DNA of 64,000 bases from Vavraia culicis subsp. floridensis (lineage: Eukaryota > Microsporidia > Pleistophoridae): contig NW_007360623.1 in the NCBI RefSeq assembly GCF_000192795.1, positions 30,639 to 94,638 on the forward strand, written 5' to 3'. The notes beneath the pieces were generated by a model that worked only from the letters and a program-made list of their open reading frames with translations, was not told the origin of the DNA and did not search any database. Shown here in pieces: positions 31,801 through 42,145 of this stretch. Position numbers and translations under genes: made by a program. Each line of letters starts with the position of its first letter. Positions within the stretch are counted from its first letter, which is position 1.

Positions 31801-32075
31801 TAAAAAGACAACACAGAAGCTGATTGATCAGTTCTGAGAAATTAATTATTTGACCCTTCGAGAAAAATAAAAAATGTTTGTTTCACGTATTCGCACTGCA
31901 TGAAGAGTCTAAAGTTGTTTTGCAGCTCATTCTTTCCGAGAAGCACTTAGTCATCACTTATAAGCAATATCTACTTTGTAGTACATCTTAATAAATTTTT
32001 ATACACTAACACATACATCAACTTTAGTGAATGTTACATAAAAATGTGAATAAGGAAATAAAACGCTCTGTTCTG
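31801..32075 (+). mobile_element. Helitron-like element, copy C (5' end clear, 3' end degraded)
   Basis: It begins TAAAAAGACAACACAGAAGC and stays closely similar for about 180 bases to the minus-strand sequence ending at 62440: shared GCTGATTGATCAGTTCTGA, TTATTTGACCCTTCGAGAAA and CACGTATTCGCACTGCATGA. Beyond about 31985 the match fades. A weak 3' candidate near 32055-32075 (GGAAATAAAACGCTCTG) resembles the end of copy A, but no hairpin is visible there, so the right boundary is a guess. Confidence 0.6.
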
Positions 32076-32359
32076 AGCTTGTACAAGAACGCTTACTATT
32101 GGTCGAGTTAAATGGCGTTCTACGAACACATTAACACGCATTTTATTCGTGTGACAATGGATTAGTGTTGTATTTCTGGAAATCATTTCCACGGCTCAAC
32201 ATCTCGTTCATGCTTTTTTGTCAGACCTTGTATTTTACTTTCATACAGTCTTTCTACTGTCCAACACTGCATTTTTCCCTATATCCTGTTTTATTTTACT
32301 TCTTAACACCTCAAGCTCCTTTCATCTCGCGTGTGCATATGTTTTTTGCTCATACTTAA

Positions 32360-32362
32360 CCC
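32360..32362 (+). promoter_or_regulatory. CCC abutting the Pol epsilon C-half start
   Basis: CCC directly precedes the ATG at 32363. This marks the frame as an independent gene with its own start rather than the 3' part of a longer one. Confidence 0.6.
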
Positions 32363-34633
32363 ATGAGCTTTTCAATCGTACAGGGCCTAAAAGACGAATG
32401 GCTTAACAAACTAAAGACGAAAACAAACCGCAAAGTATGCATTTACTACAAGAAAGAGCATAGGAAAAGCATTGTATATTTCCAATGCGGTGATAAACTG
32501 GCAATCGGTGAGCACCGAGATGACGATCATGTTCTTATCGTGCAGAAGAGCGATTTTGCAGACAAAACCTGTTTTACATTCTTTTTGTCGAACGAGAATG
32601 TGCCAAGAAACTTCAACAAAATACCTAAAAAATACGCCAATCACCTTTCGATCACGCAGTACTACGAGAAGCCGTGCGCACTGAACTATGTTGTTAGTCC
32701 ATGCAATTACACTCCTCTTGTCTCGTTTATACACAACAAACGCACATTTTATGCATTTATGCGTAACAATTCCTTTTATATATGCATGAATGACAAAAGG
32801 ATAAAAGAAACACTGTTCGTAATGTGCATGAATGATCGGAAGAGCAAAAATTTTGTGGACCGGAAAAATACACTGGTTGTGTTGCTGCCCACCAAGCATG
32901 TGATGGCGTACGATGCACACAAAACGGCATTTTCATTCCTTGAGGATGCTGTACATGACGTGCCGAGCAACATCCTATCAAATGCTCACAACACCTTGGT
33001 GATGCTCAACGAGCAGGTCCAAGCACGGTTACGTATTTGTGCGTTTGCTAAGATACCATTGTTAAATTACAGTGTAGACAGTGCTCTGAACAATATCTAC
33101 AAGGGAATGATGCGTGCAAATAGAATGGTAAAGAATGAGGGCATTGATTTCGAGTGGTATGGCACTGAGGAGACGCTAACAAGCGGATGGTACGAGAATG
33201 TGGTGGAAATAGAAATCGTAGGTGCGATGATGATTGGGGTGAAACGTTATGGAAGGGGTGTTAGTGCACGTTTGCAGGGCTTTGTTGCCAAGAGTACCGT
33301 AGGAAACGATAGTGTAGATAAACCGGGCACCTACTACGAAGGTAAGAATGCTTATGAATATGAAATGATGAAGAGCGAGCATCCTGATGACCGTGGAAAC
33401 GTGGCGGCTAATGTAACGGGCAGTATTATCACTGGCAAAGAAGAAATTGCTCACAATAATAGTTCATTTGAGCTGAGCAGTGAACTAAAACAATCGGTCC
33501 TTTGTAGTAGCTGGTGTGATACGATGTTGGAAAATAATGCGGGTGTTTGTGGAGAAAAAACGGGCAAAAAATACGATGATATTTGCACAAGCTATGACTT
33601 AGAACGGAAAGAGAACTATTCCAATGCAGCGGTTGAAGAGATTATGAGCACGGACGGAAAGGCCAATGAACTGGATGATGTAACCGAAAAGGAAAATAGC
33701 GAGGAAATAAAAACAGAAGAGCCTAATTTTATAGAAATGACTGTTCTTAAGAAATTTCTGAAGTATGTTTCGAATAGCAAAGAGCTTTTCAGCGAGCTGC
33801 CCCACTGGCTTGTAAGGACAGACCTGATTTCCAAAAAATTGAAGAACTTAGTACGGCAGCTAGGCAACGATTACATAAGAGAATGTATTAACATGCTTAA
33901 TAAACATAACTCGGTACTTGCAAGCAGTAAAAATATGATATTTGTTCATGTCAAGAACGAGAACGAACTGAAAGGCGTGATAAAAGAGAATTGGAGGATG
34001 CTGAGGAGATTTGAAAGGCTGATTTACCTTGATCACGATAACTACTTTTATTTAAAACAGGGTGATGGTGCGCCCAGAGAAAGGATCGGGTGTAATACGC
34101 AACACAAAATACCCCTCAGTTTCCTAGAAATGGCATTCAGGGGCGATGTGATTGGCAACTCCTACTTTTACGGCCTGACAAAGAAGAACGTTGATGTACT
34201 CAAGGTCTTAGAAGTATATGCGCTCAAATATCAGAGAATAAATGAAATAAGAAGCAATATTTACAAGTTGTTAGGTCTCAATGAGTTTAAAATAGAGCAA
34301 AATCAAACAATACGTACGAGTGTAATATGCATATCGTGTAAAAATGAAAATATTTTGGTAGTAAATGATAAAATAAACAAATGTAGAAGATGCTTTAACA
34401 AGTTTGGTATTGAAAGCGTAGAAAATGCGTTAATCAGTTACATCTATGAAAGGGTGCGAACCAATGAATATGTGTGCGGTAGTTGTAAAAATTATTGTGA
34501 GAAAAGATTAGCAATGGAGTGCATGTGCGGAGGGAGGTACCAAAAAGTAATTACTGACTATTCGTTCATCAAGAACGTGGTAAAGACCAAGAAAATGTGT
34601 GATTATGTTGATGACATAATGGCAAAGGTTTGA
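32363..34633 (+). CDS. Stand-alone C-terminal half of DNA polymerase epsilon
   Basis: The 756 residues resemble only the non-catalytic C-terminal half of Pol2/POLE. Two zinc modules close the protein: C-x2-C-x14-C-x2-C (CISC...CRRC, near 656-677) and C-x2-C-x11-C-x-C (CGSC...CMC, near 710-726). The second has exactly the CysB spacing of Pol epsilon. Before them are helices like the Pol2 region that leads into CysA (LKVLEVYALKYQRINEIRSN and YKLLGLNEF). Upstream, GWYENVVEIEIVGAMMI resembles the family's inactivated polymerase region. An acidic low-complexity stretch covers about 292-455. None of the polymerase or exonuclease motifs of the catalytic half is present, and none lies upstream in the window. 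In yeast the C-half alone supports viability by assembling the CMG helicase. Confidence 0.75.
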   Translation: MSFSIVQGLKDEWLNKLKTKTNRKVCIYYKKEHRKSIVYFQCGDKLAIGEHRDDDHVLIVQKSDFADKTCFTFFLSNENVPRNFNKIPKKYANHLSITQYYEKPCALNYVVSPCNYTPLVSFIHNKRTFYAFMRNNSFYICMNDKRIKETLFVMCMNDRKSKNFVDRKNTLVVLLPTKHVMAYDAHKTAFSFLEDAVHDVPSNILSNAHNTLVMLNEQVQARLRICAFAKIPLLNYSVDSALNNIYKGMMRANRMVKNEGIDFEWYGTEETLTSGWYENVVEIEIVGAMMIGVKRYGRGVSARLQGFVAKSTVGNDSVDKPGTYYEGKNAYEYEMMKSEHPDDRGNVAANVTGSIITGKEEIAHNNSSFELSSELKQSVLCSSWCDTMLENNAGVCGEKTGKKYDDICTSYDLERKENYSNAAVEEIMSTDGKANELDDVTEKENSEEIKTEEPNFIEMTVLKKFLKYVSNSKELFSELPHWLVRTDLISKKLKNLVRQLGNDYIRECINMLNKHNSVLASSKNMIFVHVKNENELKGVIKENWRMLRRFERLIYLDHDNYFYLKQGDGAPRERIGCNTQHKIPLSFLEMAFRGDVIGNSYFYGLTKKNVDVLKVLEVYALKYQRINEIRSNIYKLLGLNEFKIEQNQTIRTSVICISCKNENILVVNDKINKCRRCFNKFGIESVENALISYIYERVRTNEYVCGSCKNYCEKRLAMECMCGGRYQKVITDYSFIKNVVKTKKMCDYVDDIMAKV

Positions 34634-35194
34634 GAACGGATCATACGTGTAGCAGTGAAAGGGAGATGCAGCTCATGTCCGTAACGCTTTATTTCGAAGA
34701 TATGTTTGGATACCAGTACTACACGTTCCGCCCAGTACCTACCGGACAGTTCAGCTTGAGCCAGGGATCGTTTACACTAAAGGACTGATTTACAGTGCAC
34801 CGATCAGGGTGTATTAAGCGGATATGCAGGTCAGAATGGCGTATTGTGGTTGAATGGGTGATAAGTTCGTGCTTCCTTTGTACGAATTGTCAGGCGGAAG
34901 TGCATTATCAATTTTGGTTGGTCTGCTTTATGTCGTTTTAGCTGCAAAGTATTTTACATTTTACTTTACATCTTCGCTCTCCACACTATGTTTTACCTCA
35001 TATTTTGGTTCATGTTAGGTTAAACTTCGCATTTTATCCTTCATTACCACTTCCTATCCTATGCCTTCCCCTACGTCTTGCTAAGTCACGATGTAGACAT
35101 GTTCGTTGCAATACCGTGCTTTTGATTGCTCTGCTGAATCGGTGCATTTTCTACTGATTATGACTAAAAAATTATTTTTTAGGTCTGCCCATTG
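34634..35194. other. Intergenic
   Basis: 560 bases without a supportable gene. GCCCATT at the right edge precedes the TatD start. Confidence 0.45.
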
Positions 35195-36016
35195 ATGCTC
35201 ATCGATATCGCCTTCAACATCACACATTACAAGGAGAACGAGTACGATAGCATAATACAGCACTGCATGCACAACAATACCATGCCTATTTTCGTAGGTA
35301 CAAACGTGGATACCTCAAGAGAATGTTTACGGCTTGCAAAAAAATACCATACTATGTGCTATTCGGGTATACACCCAACTGAAAGCGGGCGTTACGGTGA
35401 TGTATCTGAACTGATTATTGATGACAGTTCAATTCTGGCACTGGGGGAGTGTGGATTGGATTATGATCGGCTGATGTATGCGTCTAAACATGAACAGCAG
35501 GCAGTTTTTAGGAAAATGTTGGCAGCAACACACACCAACTATTTCTTTCATTCAAGAAATGCTCATAACGATTTTCTTGAAATCGTAAAGGAACGTAAAA
35601 GTGCGATAAACGGTGTTGTGCACTCCTTTACGGGCACAAAGGATGAAATAGTACAACTTTTAGACCATAACCTGTACATTGGTATAAACGGTTGTTCTTT
35701 GAAGACCAAAACAGATATTTTTGATGTTTTGCCGCTAAACAGATTGCTATTGGAGACCGATGCTCCGTTTTGCTGTGTGCGAAAGAGCTACTACTATTGG
35801 AACGAGAAGGTACCTAAGGTTAAGAAGTACAGGGCAGGTGATGTAAAAATTATTTATGAATTGGTGAGTGATATTTATGGGATAGGATGTGATGAGATGG
35901 AAAGAATAGTTGAGGACAATTTTGTACGTGTTTACGGAGACAGAGCACGGAAAGGAATGCAGGAATGGAGTGCCTACATGAAACATACCAGCAATGGCCA
36001 TGGTGATGAGCTTTAG
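35195..36016 (+). CDS. TatD-family metal-dependent DNase
   Basis: Hydrolase of 273 residues in the amidohydrolase (TIM barrel) superfamily, like TATDN1 and yeast Tat-D, which are DNA exonucleases or repair nucleases. Family landmarks are present: LIDIAFNITH at the N terminus (eukaryotic DIGINLTD version), SGIHPTE, ALGECGLDYDR with the metal-binding Glu, HSRNAH, VVHSFTG and LLETDAPF with the catalytic Asp. Length is typical (about 260-300). The frame is open three bases further upstream through a TTG, but ATG at 35195 with GCCCATT just before it is the natural start. All metal ligands appear intact. Confidence 0.9.
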   Translation: MLIDIAFNITHYKENEYDSIIQHCMHNNTMPIFVGTNVDTSRECLRLAKKYHTMCYSGIHPTESGRYGDVSELIIDDSSILALGECGLDYDRLMYASKHEQQAVFRKMLAATHTNYFFHSRNAHNDFLEIVKERKSAINGVVHSFTGTKDEIVQLLDHNLYIGINGCSLKTKTDIFDVLPLNRLLLETDAPFCCVRKSYYYWNEKVPKVKKYRAGDVKIIYELVSDIYGIGCDEMERIVEDNFVRVYGDRARKGMQEWSAYMKHTSNGHGDEL

Positions 36017-37078
36017 GTGGAAGGGGGTGTTAGTATGGCGTAGGATGATTTCATAGAACAAGGATCTATCATTTGGTGTGCTGAGCGTGAAGAATAGGTT
36101 TTGCACACTTTACGAACGGTTGATGATCTTACGATTTGGACAGACAAGGATGTTGAACAGGGTATGAATTGGTAGCGTGAACTAATTTGTAAGTCGGTAA
36201 TGGTGGTATGGGCAGATATGATGTAGAAGAGCACCAGAATAATCTGCGAAAAGACAGGTTTTAACGATAAAAGCACTAATCAATGCGTTTTATGAAACGG
36301 AATAAGAAATGAAAATGATTGTTCAAGAAGGACTCTTCGTTTAGTACTGGCATGAGGTGGTACCAATTTTAACAGGAATACTAAAAAGGTAGAAGCACAC
36401 CATTTTATGTAAACTTGGTTTTCAACCAAAATTTGGGATTATTTGGTGTGAAGACGAAATGTTCCTCCGTTGAACAAAACAATGCTGAGATGCGTTGTGC
36501 AGCCAATAAATTACATCGATGCACGAATGCTCTCTTCAACACTAATATGTTTATTTTACGTGTTTTATTGAGCGATCTATTCGTTGATAATCAACTCAAC
36601 CACGGCATATACCGCAGTGGTATATCAGCCGCATCATTAATAATTAATTTACAATTTCTGTAGATGATAGGATGGTTTAGAACAGCACTGCTTAGTGTTT
36701 ACAGCATTGCATTCTCACTATATCGGTGCTTTGGATTGTTCAATGCTTCATATTGTTCTATCGCCAATATTTTTTACATCACTGTTCATTTCATGTGCTC
36801 CCAACGCGTGCAAACACCCTTTTCAGCGTAAATTTAGCATTCGCTCATCTACACCTCTTTGATTACCACCAAATATGTTGCCATATCACCCTTTCCCAGA
36901 TAAATACCAAATTTGAATGCTGTCCAGTTGCACACCACCGCTCCTGCTACAGATCACTTATTTATCTCACGTAGCACTAATATCATAGCAAACGTACCTC
37001 ACGCTACCCCTGCTCAATCCTTGCTTTCAAGCTGCTGTCCTTTTCTGTTGTATTTTTCATCCCCCGCTGACAAAAGGA
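36017..37078. other. Intergenic
   Basis: About 1 kb. A weak hairpin-like CGTTTTATGAAACG near 36285 resembles the Helitron 3' hairpin but lacks the following ATAGCGCAG. CCCCC near 37060 precedes the next start. No gene recognised. Confidence 0.45.
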
Positions 37079-38527
37079 ATGAAACTGACCTACAAGCCTG
37101 CACAGAGAAGAAAAAGCAAAATGCTTGCGAATGTAAATTTAGATGATGATATTGATAAGTATTGGACTAATGCGACCAAAGTGTTGGACAATGATGTGTA
37201 TGAGTTGGAGGAGTTCAGTTTTTTGGAGAAAAGTGTTAATTTGGAGGAGATGGGCAGGAGGGATGAAGAGGGTGTAGTGGGAGAGATGGGCAGGAGGGAT
37301 GAAGAGGGTGTAGTGGGGGAGATGGGCAAGAAAGATGAAGAGGGTGTAATGGAGGAGTATGGAGGTAGCACGTGTAAACGTGTCGGTATTGATAACGCTG
37401 ATGCAGAAAATGAACTTACGGCTGAGATGAATGATGCTAGTGTAGCAGAAAAGAACGGAGGTGGTGTAAACGGTAATGATGTTGAGATTGAGGGTGTCCA
37501 GCAGTTCATCAATTTTAGCAGCTTAGATGATGACAGTTTCAGTGTTGGTGGAGAGAGCAATGGCATGATCAGTGATGATGGCAATTACGGAGAGAATGCT
37601 GATGTTGCAGAAAACGATTTGGTGGCAGCGAAAGTGAACAACCGTGCGAAACATGAAAAAGATGATTTTTTGGTTGCTGATGTTGAATTAGTGCAAAATG
37701 TGGGTGCGAATTTGCGAGAGTTGGAAGGAAGAAAAAAAAGGAAATCGTTCTTTGACTTCAACACGATGAAAAAAGTTGAAATGATGTGTAGTGCTGGGGA
37801 TGATGCTGTGAATGCCGACGAGACTGTCAAAGAGGAGGAAGGTGCGCACAGCGGTGCGCAGTACGAGGATGAAGACCTTTACGAAGAGGGCAGTGTGGAT
37901 GATTACAGCATGGATGGGATTGAGCATGGTGAGGAATGTGACATTACTTATGAGGAGGACCGTACCAGTACGCAGCAGAACGAGAGCACTAAACAAGTTG
38001 GCATCGATACAAGCATCGTAGTAGATGGGGAGGAGCAGTCGCGTAAGACACCTGAGGAAAAATCTAAAACACGTATGCAAGGAGAAGAAATAAAAGATGG
38101 TGTTTCTGCCATGCCGATGAGGAAGAGTGTGAAAAGGAAGGTATTGCAGAACAGAACAAATGCAAAAAAAATGGAAGGAGAGAGTAAACGCAAAAGAAGA
38201 AGTTCGTCAAATGAAAGCATGGACAGCAACGTACTGAGCAATATATCATCGAGACAATCCAAGAACGGCTTTGTTCCTCTCGTGATAGAAAGTAATTTAG
38301 AAACTGCCATTCTGAACTTACAGGAGAACGCGTACATAGAGGATGACTCGGCAACCAAAAGCTTTTCATTTTACGTTACAAAGGGTAAATTTACAATAAA
38401 ACGGGGAGAAAAGGAATTTACGTTGAAGAGAGATGGAATGCTGGTAATAAATGAAGGTGAATCGTTTGTTTGCAGGGGAATGAGCAGAGGCGGTAATACA
38501 GGGATCGTTACGTATAAGATTACATAA
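37079..38527 (+). CDS. MIF2: CENP-C / Mif2 centromere protein
   Basis: Kinetochore protein of 482 residues that in other eukaryotes binds the CENP-A nucleosome and dimerises. The last ~60 residues form a cupin fold like Mif2: FSFYVTKGKFTIKRGEKEFT, GMLVINEGESFVCRG, then GNTGIVTYKI. Before it, a basic segment KRKRRSSSNES and SSRQSKNGFVPLVIESN (about residues 380-410) occupies the position of the CENP-C motif, though that motif is degenerate. Residues 40-330 are acidic and look disordered, with three 12-residue repeats EMGRRDEEGVVG. An ATG slightly downstream is possible, but 37079 has CCCCC about 17 bases before it. The cupin gives the call; the rest is supportive. Confidence 0.72.
   Translation: MKLTYKPAQRRKSKMLANVNLDDDIDKYWTNATKVLDNDVYELEEFSFLEKSVNLEEMGRRDEEGVVGEMGRRDEEGVVGEMGKKDEEGVMEEYGGSTCKRVGIDNADAENELTAEMNDASVAEKNGGGVNGNDVEIEGVQQFINFSSLDDDSFSVGGESNGMISDDGNYGENADVAENDLVAAKVNNRAKHEKDDFLVADVELVQNVGANLRELEGRKKRKSFFDFNTMKKVEMMCSAGDDAVNADETVKEEEGAHSGAQYEDEDLYEEGSVDDYSMDGIEHGEECDITYEEDRTSTQQNESTKQVGIDTSIVVDGEEQSRKTPEEKSKTRMQGEEIKDGVSAMPMRKSVKRKVLQNRTNAKKMEGESKRKRRSSSNESMDSNVLSNISSRQSKNGFVPLVIESNLETAILNLQENAYIEDDSATKSFSFYVTKGKFTIKRGEKEFTLKRDGMLVINEGESFVCRGMSRGGNTGIVTYKIT
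37247..37354 (+). repeat. 36-bp tandem repeat inside the CENP-C gene
   Basis: Three in-frame copies start at 37247, 37283 and 37319. Copies one and two are almost identical; the third has AAGAAA for AGGAGG and ATGG for GTGG. Confidence 0.92.
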
Positions 38528-39623
38528 ATCGGTTAATACGGCATTTTATCGTGGACATAGGAATATCATACAAAATTATTAGCTGTGCTAATTTCATTTA
38601 TATAAAAGTTAATTACGTTCAATTACCTGCTAAGTAATGTTTGTTCAGTCTTTAACGTATCATTGGATGTTTTGCTGCCATTAATTAATGTTTGGCATGC
38701 TTTGGCAGGATGTGTGCTGCAGCATGAAGAGGCAAGTAAACGTACTTTGGTGAAAACATGGTAGTGTGCTGTGCTGTGCAAGAAAGGTAGTGCAACGAGC
38801 ACTAACTCTTAGCAACAAACATATCTGCTGCTGGTAAGTCGTTATTTCTTTCCGTTAAATAATTACTGCCAATTCTATGCTCTATCTCGTTTATATCCTT
38901 TTCCTGCGTATTTATACGCCCTCGCCCATGCATAACCATGCCTTCGCCCGATATAGTCAATTATGTGACCTTGTTGCGTTTTTCACCGGAGAACTATCCA
39001 TACACACGGCCCAAGCCATGAATGGAGCGTACCGGCTTGTTATTTGTTTCCATTTACTCAGGTTATAGCCTGTGCTCACCCTTATTTGCCATACGTATCC
39101 ACACTCTCACATAAAAATTGTATTTTGGGCCACCGCTGAGTTGCGGCTAGGTCATTCAATCATGCGGGTCTAATTTTAAAGTTTCCCTGTTTCTTCGCCA
39201 AGTTGGGAGCATGCCCTGCAAATTCTCTTCTGCATTTCCTACCACCACAGGCTGACAACTATCAAAACATACTTAACAATAAGCCAGCAGCATGTTTATC
39301 GCAACTTCATGGTTACACGCGGGTTAAAAACAAGGGTAGAGCATATTTTCTAACAACTGCGTTAGAACGGCCCATTTCATGGTTATTATAATAAAAAGCG
39401 CTTCTACAAGAAGCTCTTGTTTTAACTCATACAATGACCGAGGAACAGGCTCTTGATTAAATTAGCGTTCAAGCTTAGGATAATGTTCTTGTCGCGCTGA
39501 TGTAAGTAATTGGTGTTGTTGATTAGCACTACGCAACAGCATTCAACACACTCGCCAAGAGCTGTTCATGATTGTGCACCCAACCACGGACATAAACTGG
39601 AAATAAATCGTAATTTAATTATC
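38528..39623. other. Intergenic between convergent genes
   Basis: About 1.1 kb with no supportable gene. A weak Helitron-like left end (ATAAAAAGCGCTTC near 39392) might be a very old copy, but I cannot align its right end. Confidence 0.4.
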
Positions 39624-40040
39624 TTATTCTACTTCATCCGTAAACGAAATATTTTTTTCATAGTACTCTAAGAGGGCAACAGGACACCTCTGATGCACGG
39701 TCTTCGCATCAACCGACATCCTCTTACCTGAATTGAAGAGGATATCAACCATCAACCTATTTTTTTTCTCGTCCATATACACATTTTCAATATTACTTAC
39801 CTCCTGCGCCCATTCATTTGTAACCTCAGGCACCGCCCTAGGTTTAGCAGCACTCTTTTTCTTTTGCTTCTTCTCTTCTTCGAACTGATCAATAAGCTCC
39901 TTGCTAAATATATCCTTAGCATACTCCCAAGTATTTTCATTTGATGGGAATCCTTCCCATTTTATTAAATATTGCTTTTTACCCTTGTATATACGGCTGT
40001 CCACAATCTTTTCGACCTGGTAAATGTTGTCATCCGACAT
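39624..40040 (-). CDS. HP1-like chromodomain protein
   Basis: Heterochromatin protein of 138 residues. An N-terminal chromodomain (residues 6-55: YQVEKIVDSR, QYLIKWEGFP, ENTWEYAKDI) retains the aromatic cage, with Tyr at the start, Trp in KWEGF and Phe in GFP, that reads methylated Lys9 of histone H3. A short basic hinge (KKQKKKSAAKPR) follows. The chromoshadow domain covers about 74-130 (EWAQEVSNIENVY, MVDILFNSGKRMSV, RCPVALLEYYE), used for dimerisation. The protein is compact; animal HP1 is about 170-210 residues. CCCC lies just before the ATG. An H3K9 methyltransferase should exist elsewhere in this genome. Confidence 0.9.
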   Translation of the reverse strand: MSDDNIYQVEKIVDSRIYKGKKQYLIKWEGFPSNENTWEYAKDIFSKELIDQFEEEKKQKKKSAAKPRAVPEVTNEWAQEVSNIENVYMDEKKNRLMVDILFNSGKRMSVDAKTVHQRCPVALLEYYEKNISFTDEVE

Positions 40041-42145
40041 AGGGGTAAAATTATTTACTCAAAAGAAACTTTGGATGCAAAGTCTGTGTAAGACAACAGA
40101 TTGATGGAACTGTGGCATATTTTACCGATGTTACGCCATGAAAATAAATTAAAAAGGTATGATAGCATTCTTTGCTAGATATAACGTACTTTTAACGATG
40201 GACAAATAGATACGTTCATATGTGTTATATACCTGTATATTCATATTTGCAGACACAAGTTCGAGCAATGCCTGCTTTGTTGCACCAAATTTGGGATGCA
40301 TTTCGTTCATAAATTAACTAAAATGCTGTTAATTTGGCTTGCGATGCGCAGAAAAATATTTTAAAGAAAACGACATTGAGCCATGATCTGTTATATTTTT
40401 TAGAATGCTGTTTATATGTGTGGTAGAGTAATTATTTAGTTTCTGTTTAGCAAAACATGGCTGCAATAGAGGGATAGCTGTGTAAATCTTAACGAGCAAG
40501 TGTGAGTTGGCAGCAACACTGATATAGCATTTATTTGCACCACGAACCGAAATAAACATATACATGCTGATAACAGCTAAGTTAGAGCTGTGGCGCCATT
40601 CAATGTAATATCAAGCAGCAATGTAATAAGAAGGACAATACCGCAGGTTATTTCTCAAAATGGTAAGGTAATGCTAAAATAAATTTAATTTTCCGGATAA
40701 TTCTACTATTCTCATGGTTCTTCACTTATAAAGGATTGTAAATAACTAAGGAATTAAACAACGAGTGTATGTGCTGCCATAGCAAAGAAAATGTGGTATA
40801 ACTCGCATAATACAAAATCGCATCCGGTGCACGATACAATCGGAAGACCGAACAGTTTGAAGAAGAACACAGACTTGAGAGCAAACAAATCATTCATTGA
40901 GAATGATCTTCTGAAAAGTGTTACTGACCAATGAAAGTGTTGGCTAGCCCCGGCGAAGTCGCTACAATGTATGAACGCATAACGACATTCTAACCTTTAT
41001 CGAGAGATATCACCACAGTTTCAAGACTAATTCAGCAAAAACATCGTTTCTCAATTTTATAGGGCATATTATCTCGCAGCTTCCCGTAGGAGATACAATC
41101 CCATCGTTCTACATTTCTAGATACTTTAATATTGCGTGTAAAACAATATTTTACTCCCTTTTGGCTGTTTTTGGCAAGAATAAAAAAATGAGCTCGGCAA
41201 CCAAGCGGAGAGACTGACCTCTCTATTTCGAGCATCGGAGTTCTAATTCTTCTAAAGGAACATGTGACGCTGTTCAAGAGATCCTCAAATTGTCAAAATA
41301 AAGAAACTGTGTGTAATGTTAACTTTTTGGTAAGGATGAGGAGTAGTGATGTACATGAAAGGTGTGCACACCCCTACTCGTATGAGAGAATATGATCTAA
41401 CTCTTAAAAGATATAGAATTGCCAACTCGTCTTGGCACCTGAGGATAAAATAGAACAAGCTGCAACCGGAGGCTTCACGGATGTGATACAGGGCCCAAGA
41501 CTGATGAGTTTCGAAAGGGTATTTGTGCCTATATCGGTCGAAAGAAGAATGAAAATGAAAGCCAACACTTGCTATTTTACGAATAATTGATCACGACAAC
41601 GGCTAGAAAATGTATTTGTACCTATGCTTAAGTTCTGCAGGAGAGGTTATTCCAAATTGTCAATTGCCCTTATTAGATGGTTAGGCTGATCACAGAATGC
41701 ACCCGATAGTAATGTTGATGCTTATTTTCAACGTTTTGTGTGCTTTCAAGGATATTACTGGTAGTGTTTGATGGAACTTCAATGTTTTACCGAATGGTAG
41801 AATAGACAGAAGACACAGCATGGAAACATAAGCTGACAATTTTGGCTAAATTGCTATAATTTGAATCAGATATTGCTCTCACAATGACCGAATCGCAGCA
41901 ATCCTAGCCAAGGAACGAACAGCCCTGGCTCGAATTAATAAGCCAAAAATGTAAATCAAAATAATTACGTTTGCTATTACATTTTGTTCTTGATATCTTG
42001 GACTGGCAAGGAACAAAATATACGATGGTAAAGTGCCTGGTGTCCTTTCCAAGAATGATAATTCTGCACCGCAAATATAATTAATATTACCGAAAAGTAC
42101 ATTCCCAAAATTACTCATTCTCTAAGAGGGCTACTAGAAGAATTG
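40041..42145. other. Gene-poor stretch, possible degraded coding sequence
   Basis: 2.1 kb without a supportable gene. Around 41020-41215 the plus strand stays open for over 60 codons (reading ISQLPVGDTIPSFYISRY within it) with no start motif, and could be a relic. I do not know its origin. Confidence 0.4.

Noticed and set aside
36280..36300. Hairpin CGTTTTATGAAACG resembling the Helitron 3' hairpin
   Set aside because: Not followed by ATAGCGCAG or CTRR, and no matching left end; likely chance.
41879..42118. 79-codon minus-strand frame
   Set aside because: ATG present but no start motif or known content; divergent from the LRR gene and possibly only promoter DNA.
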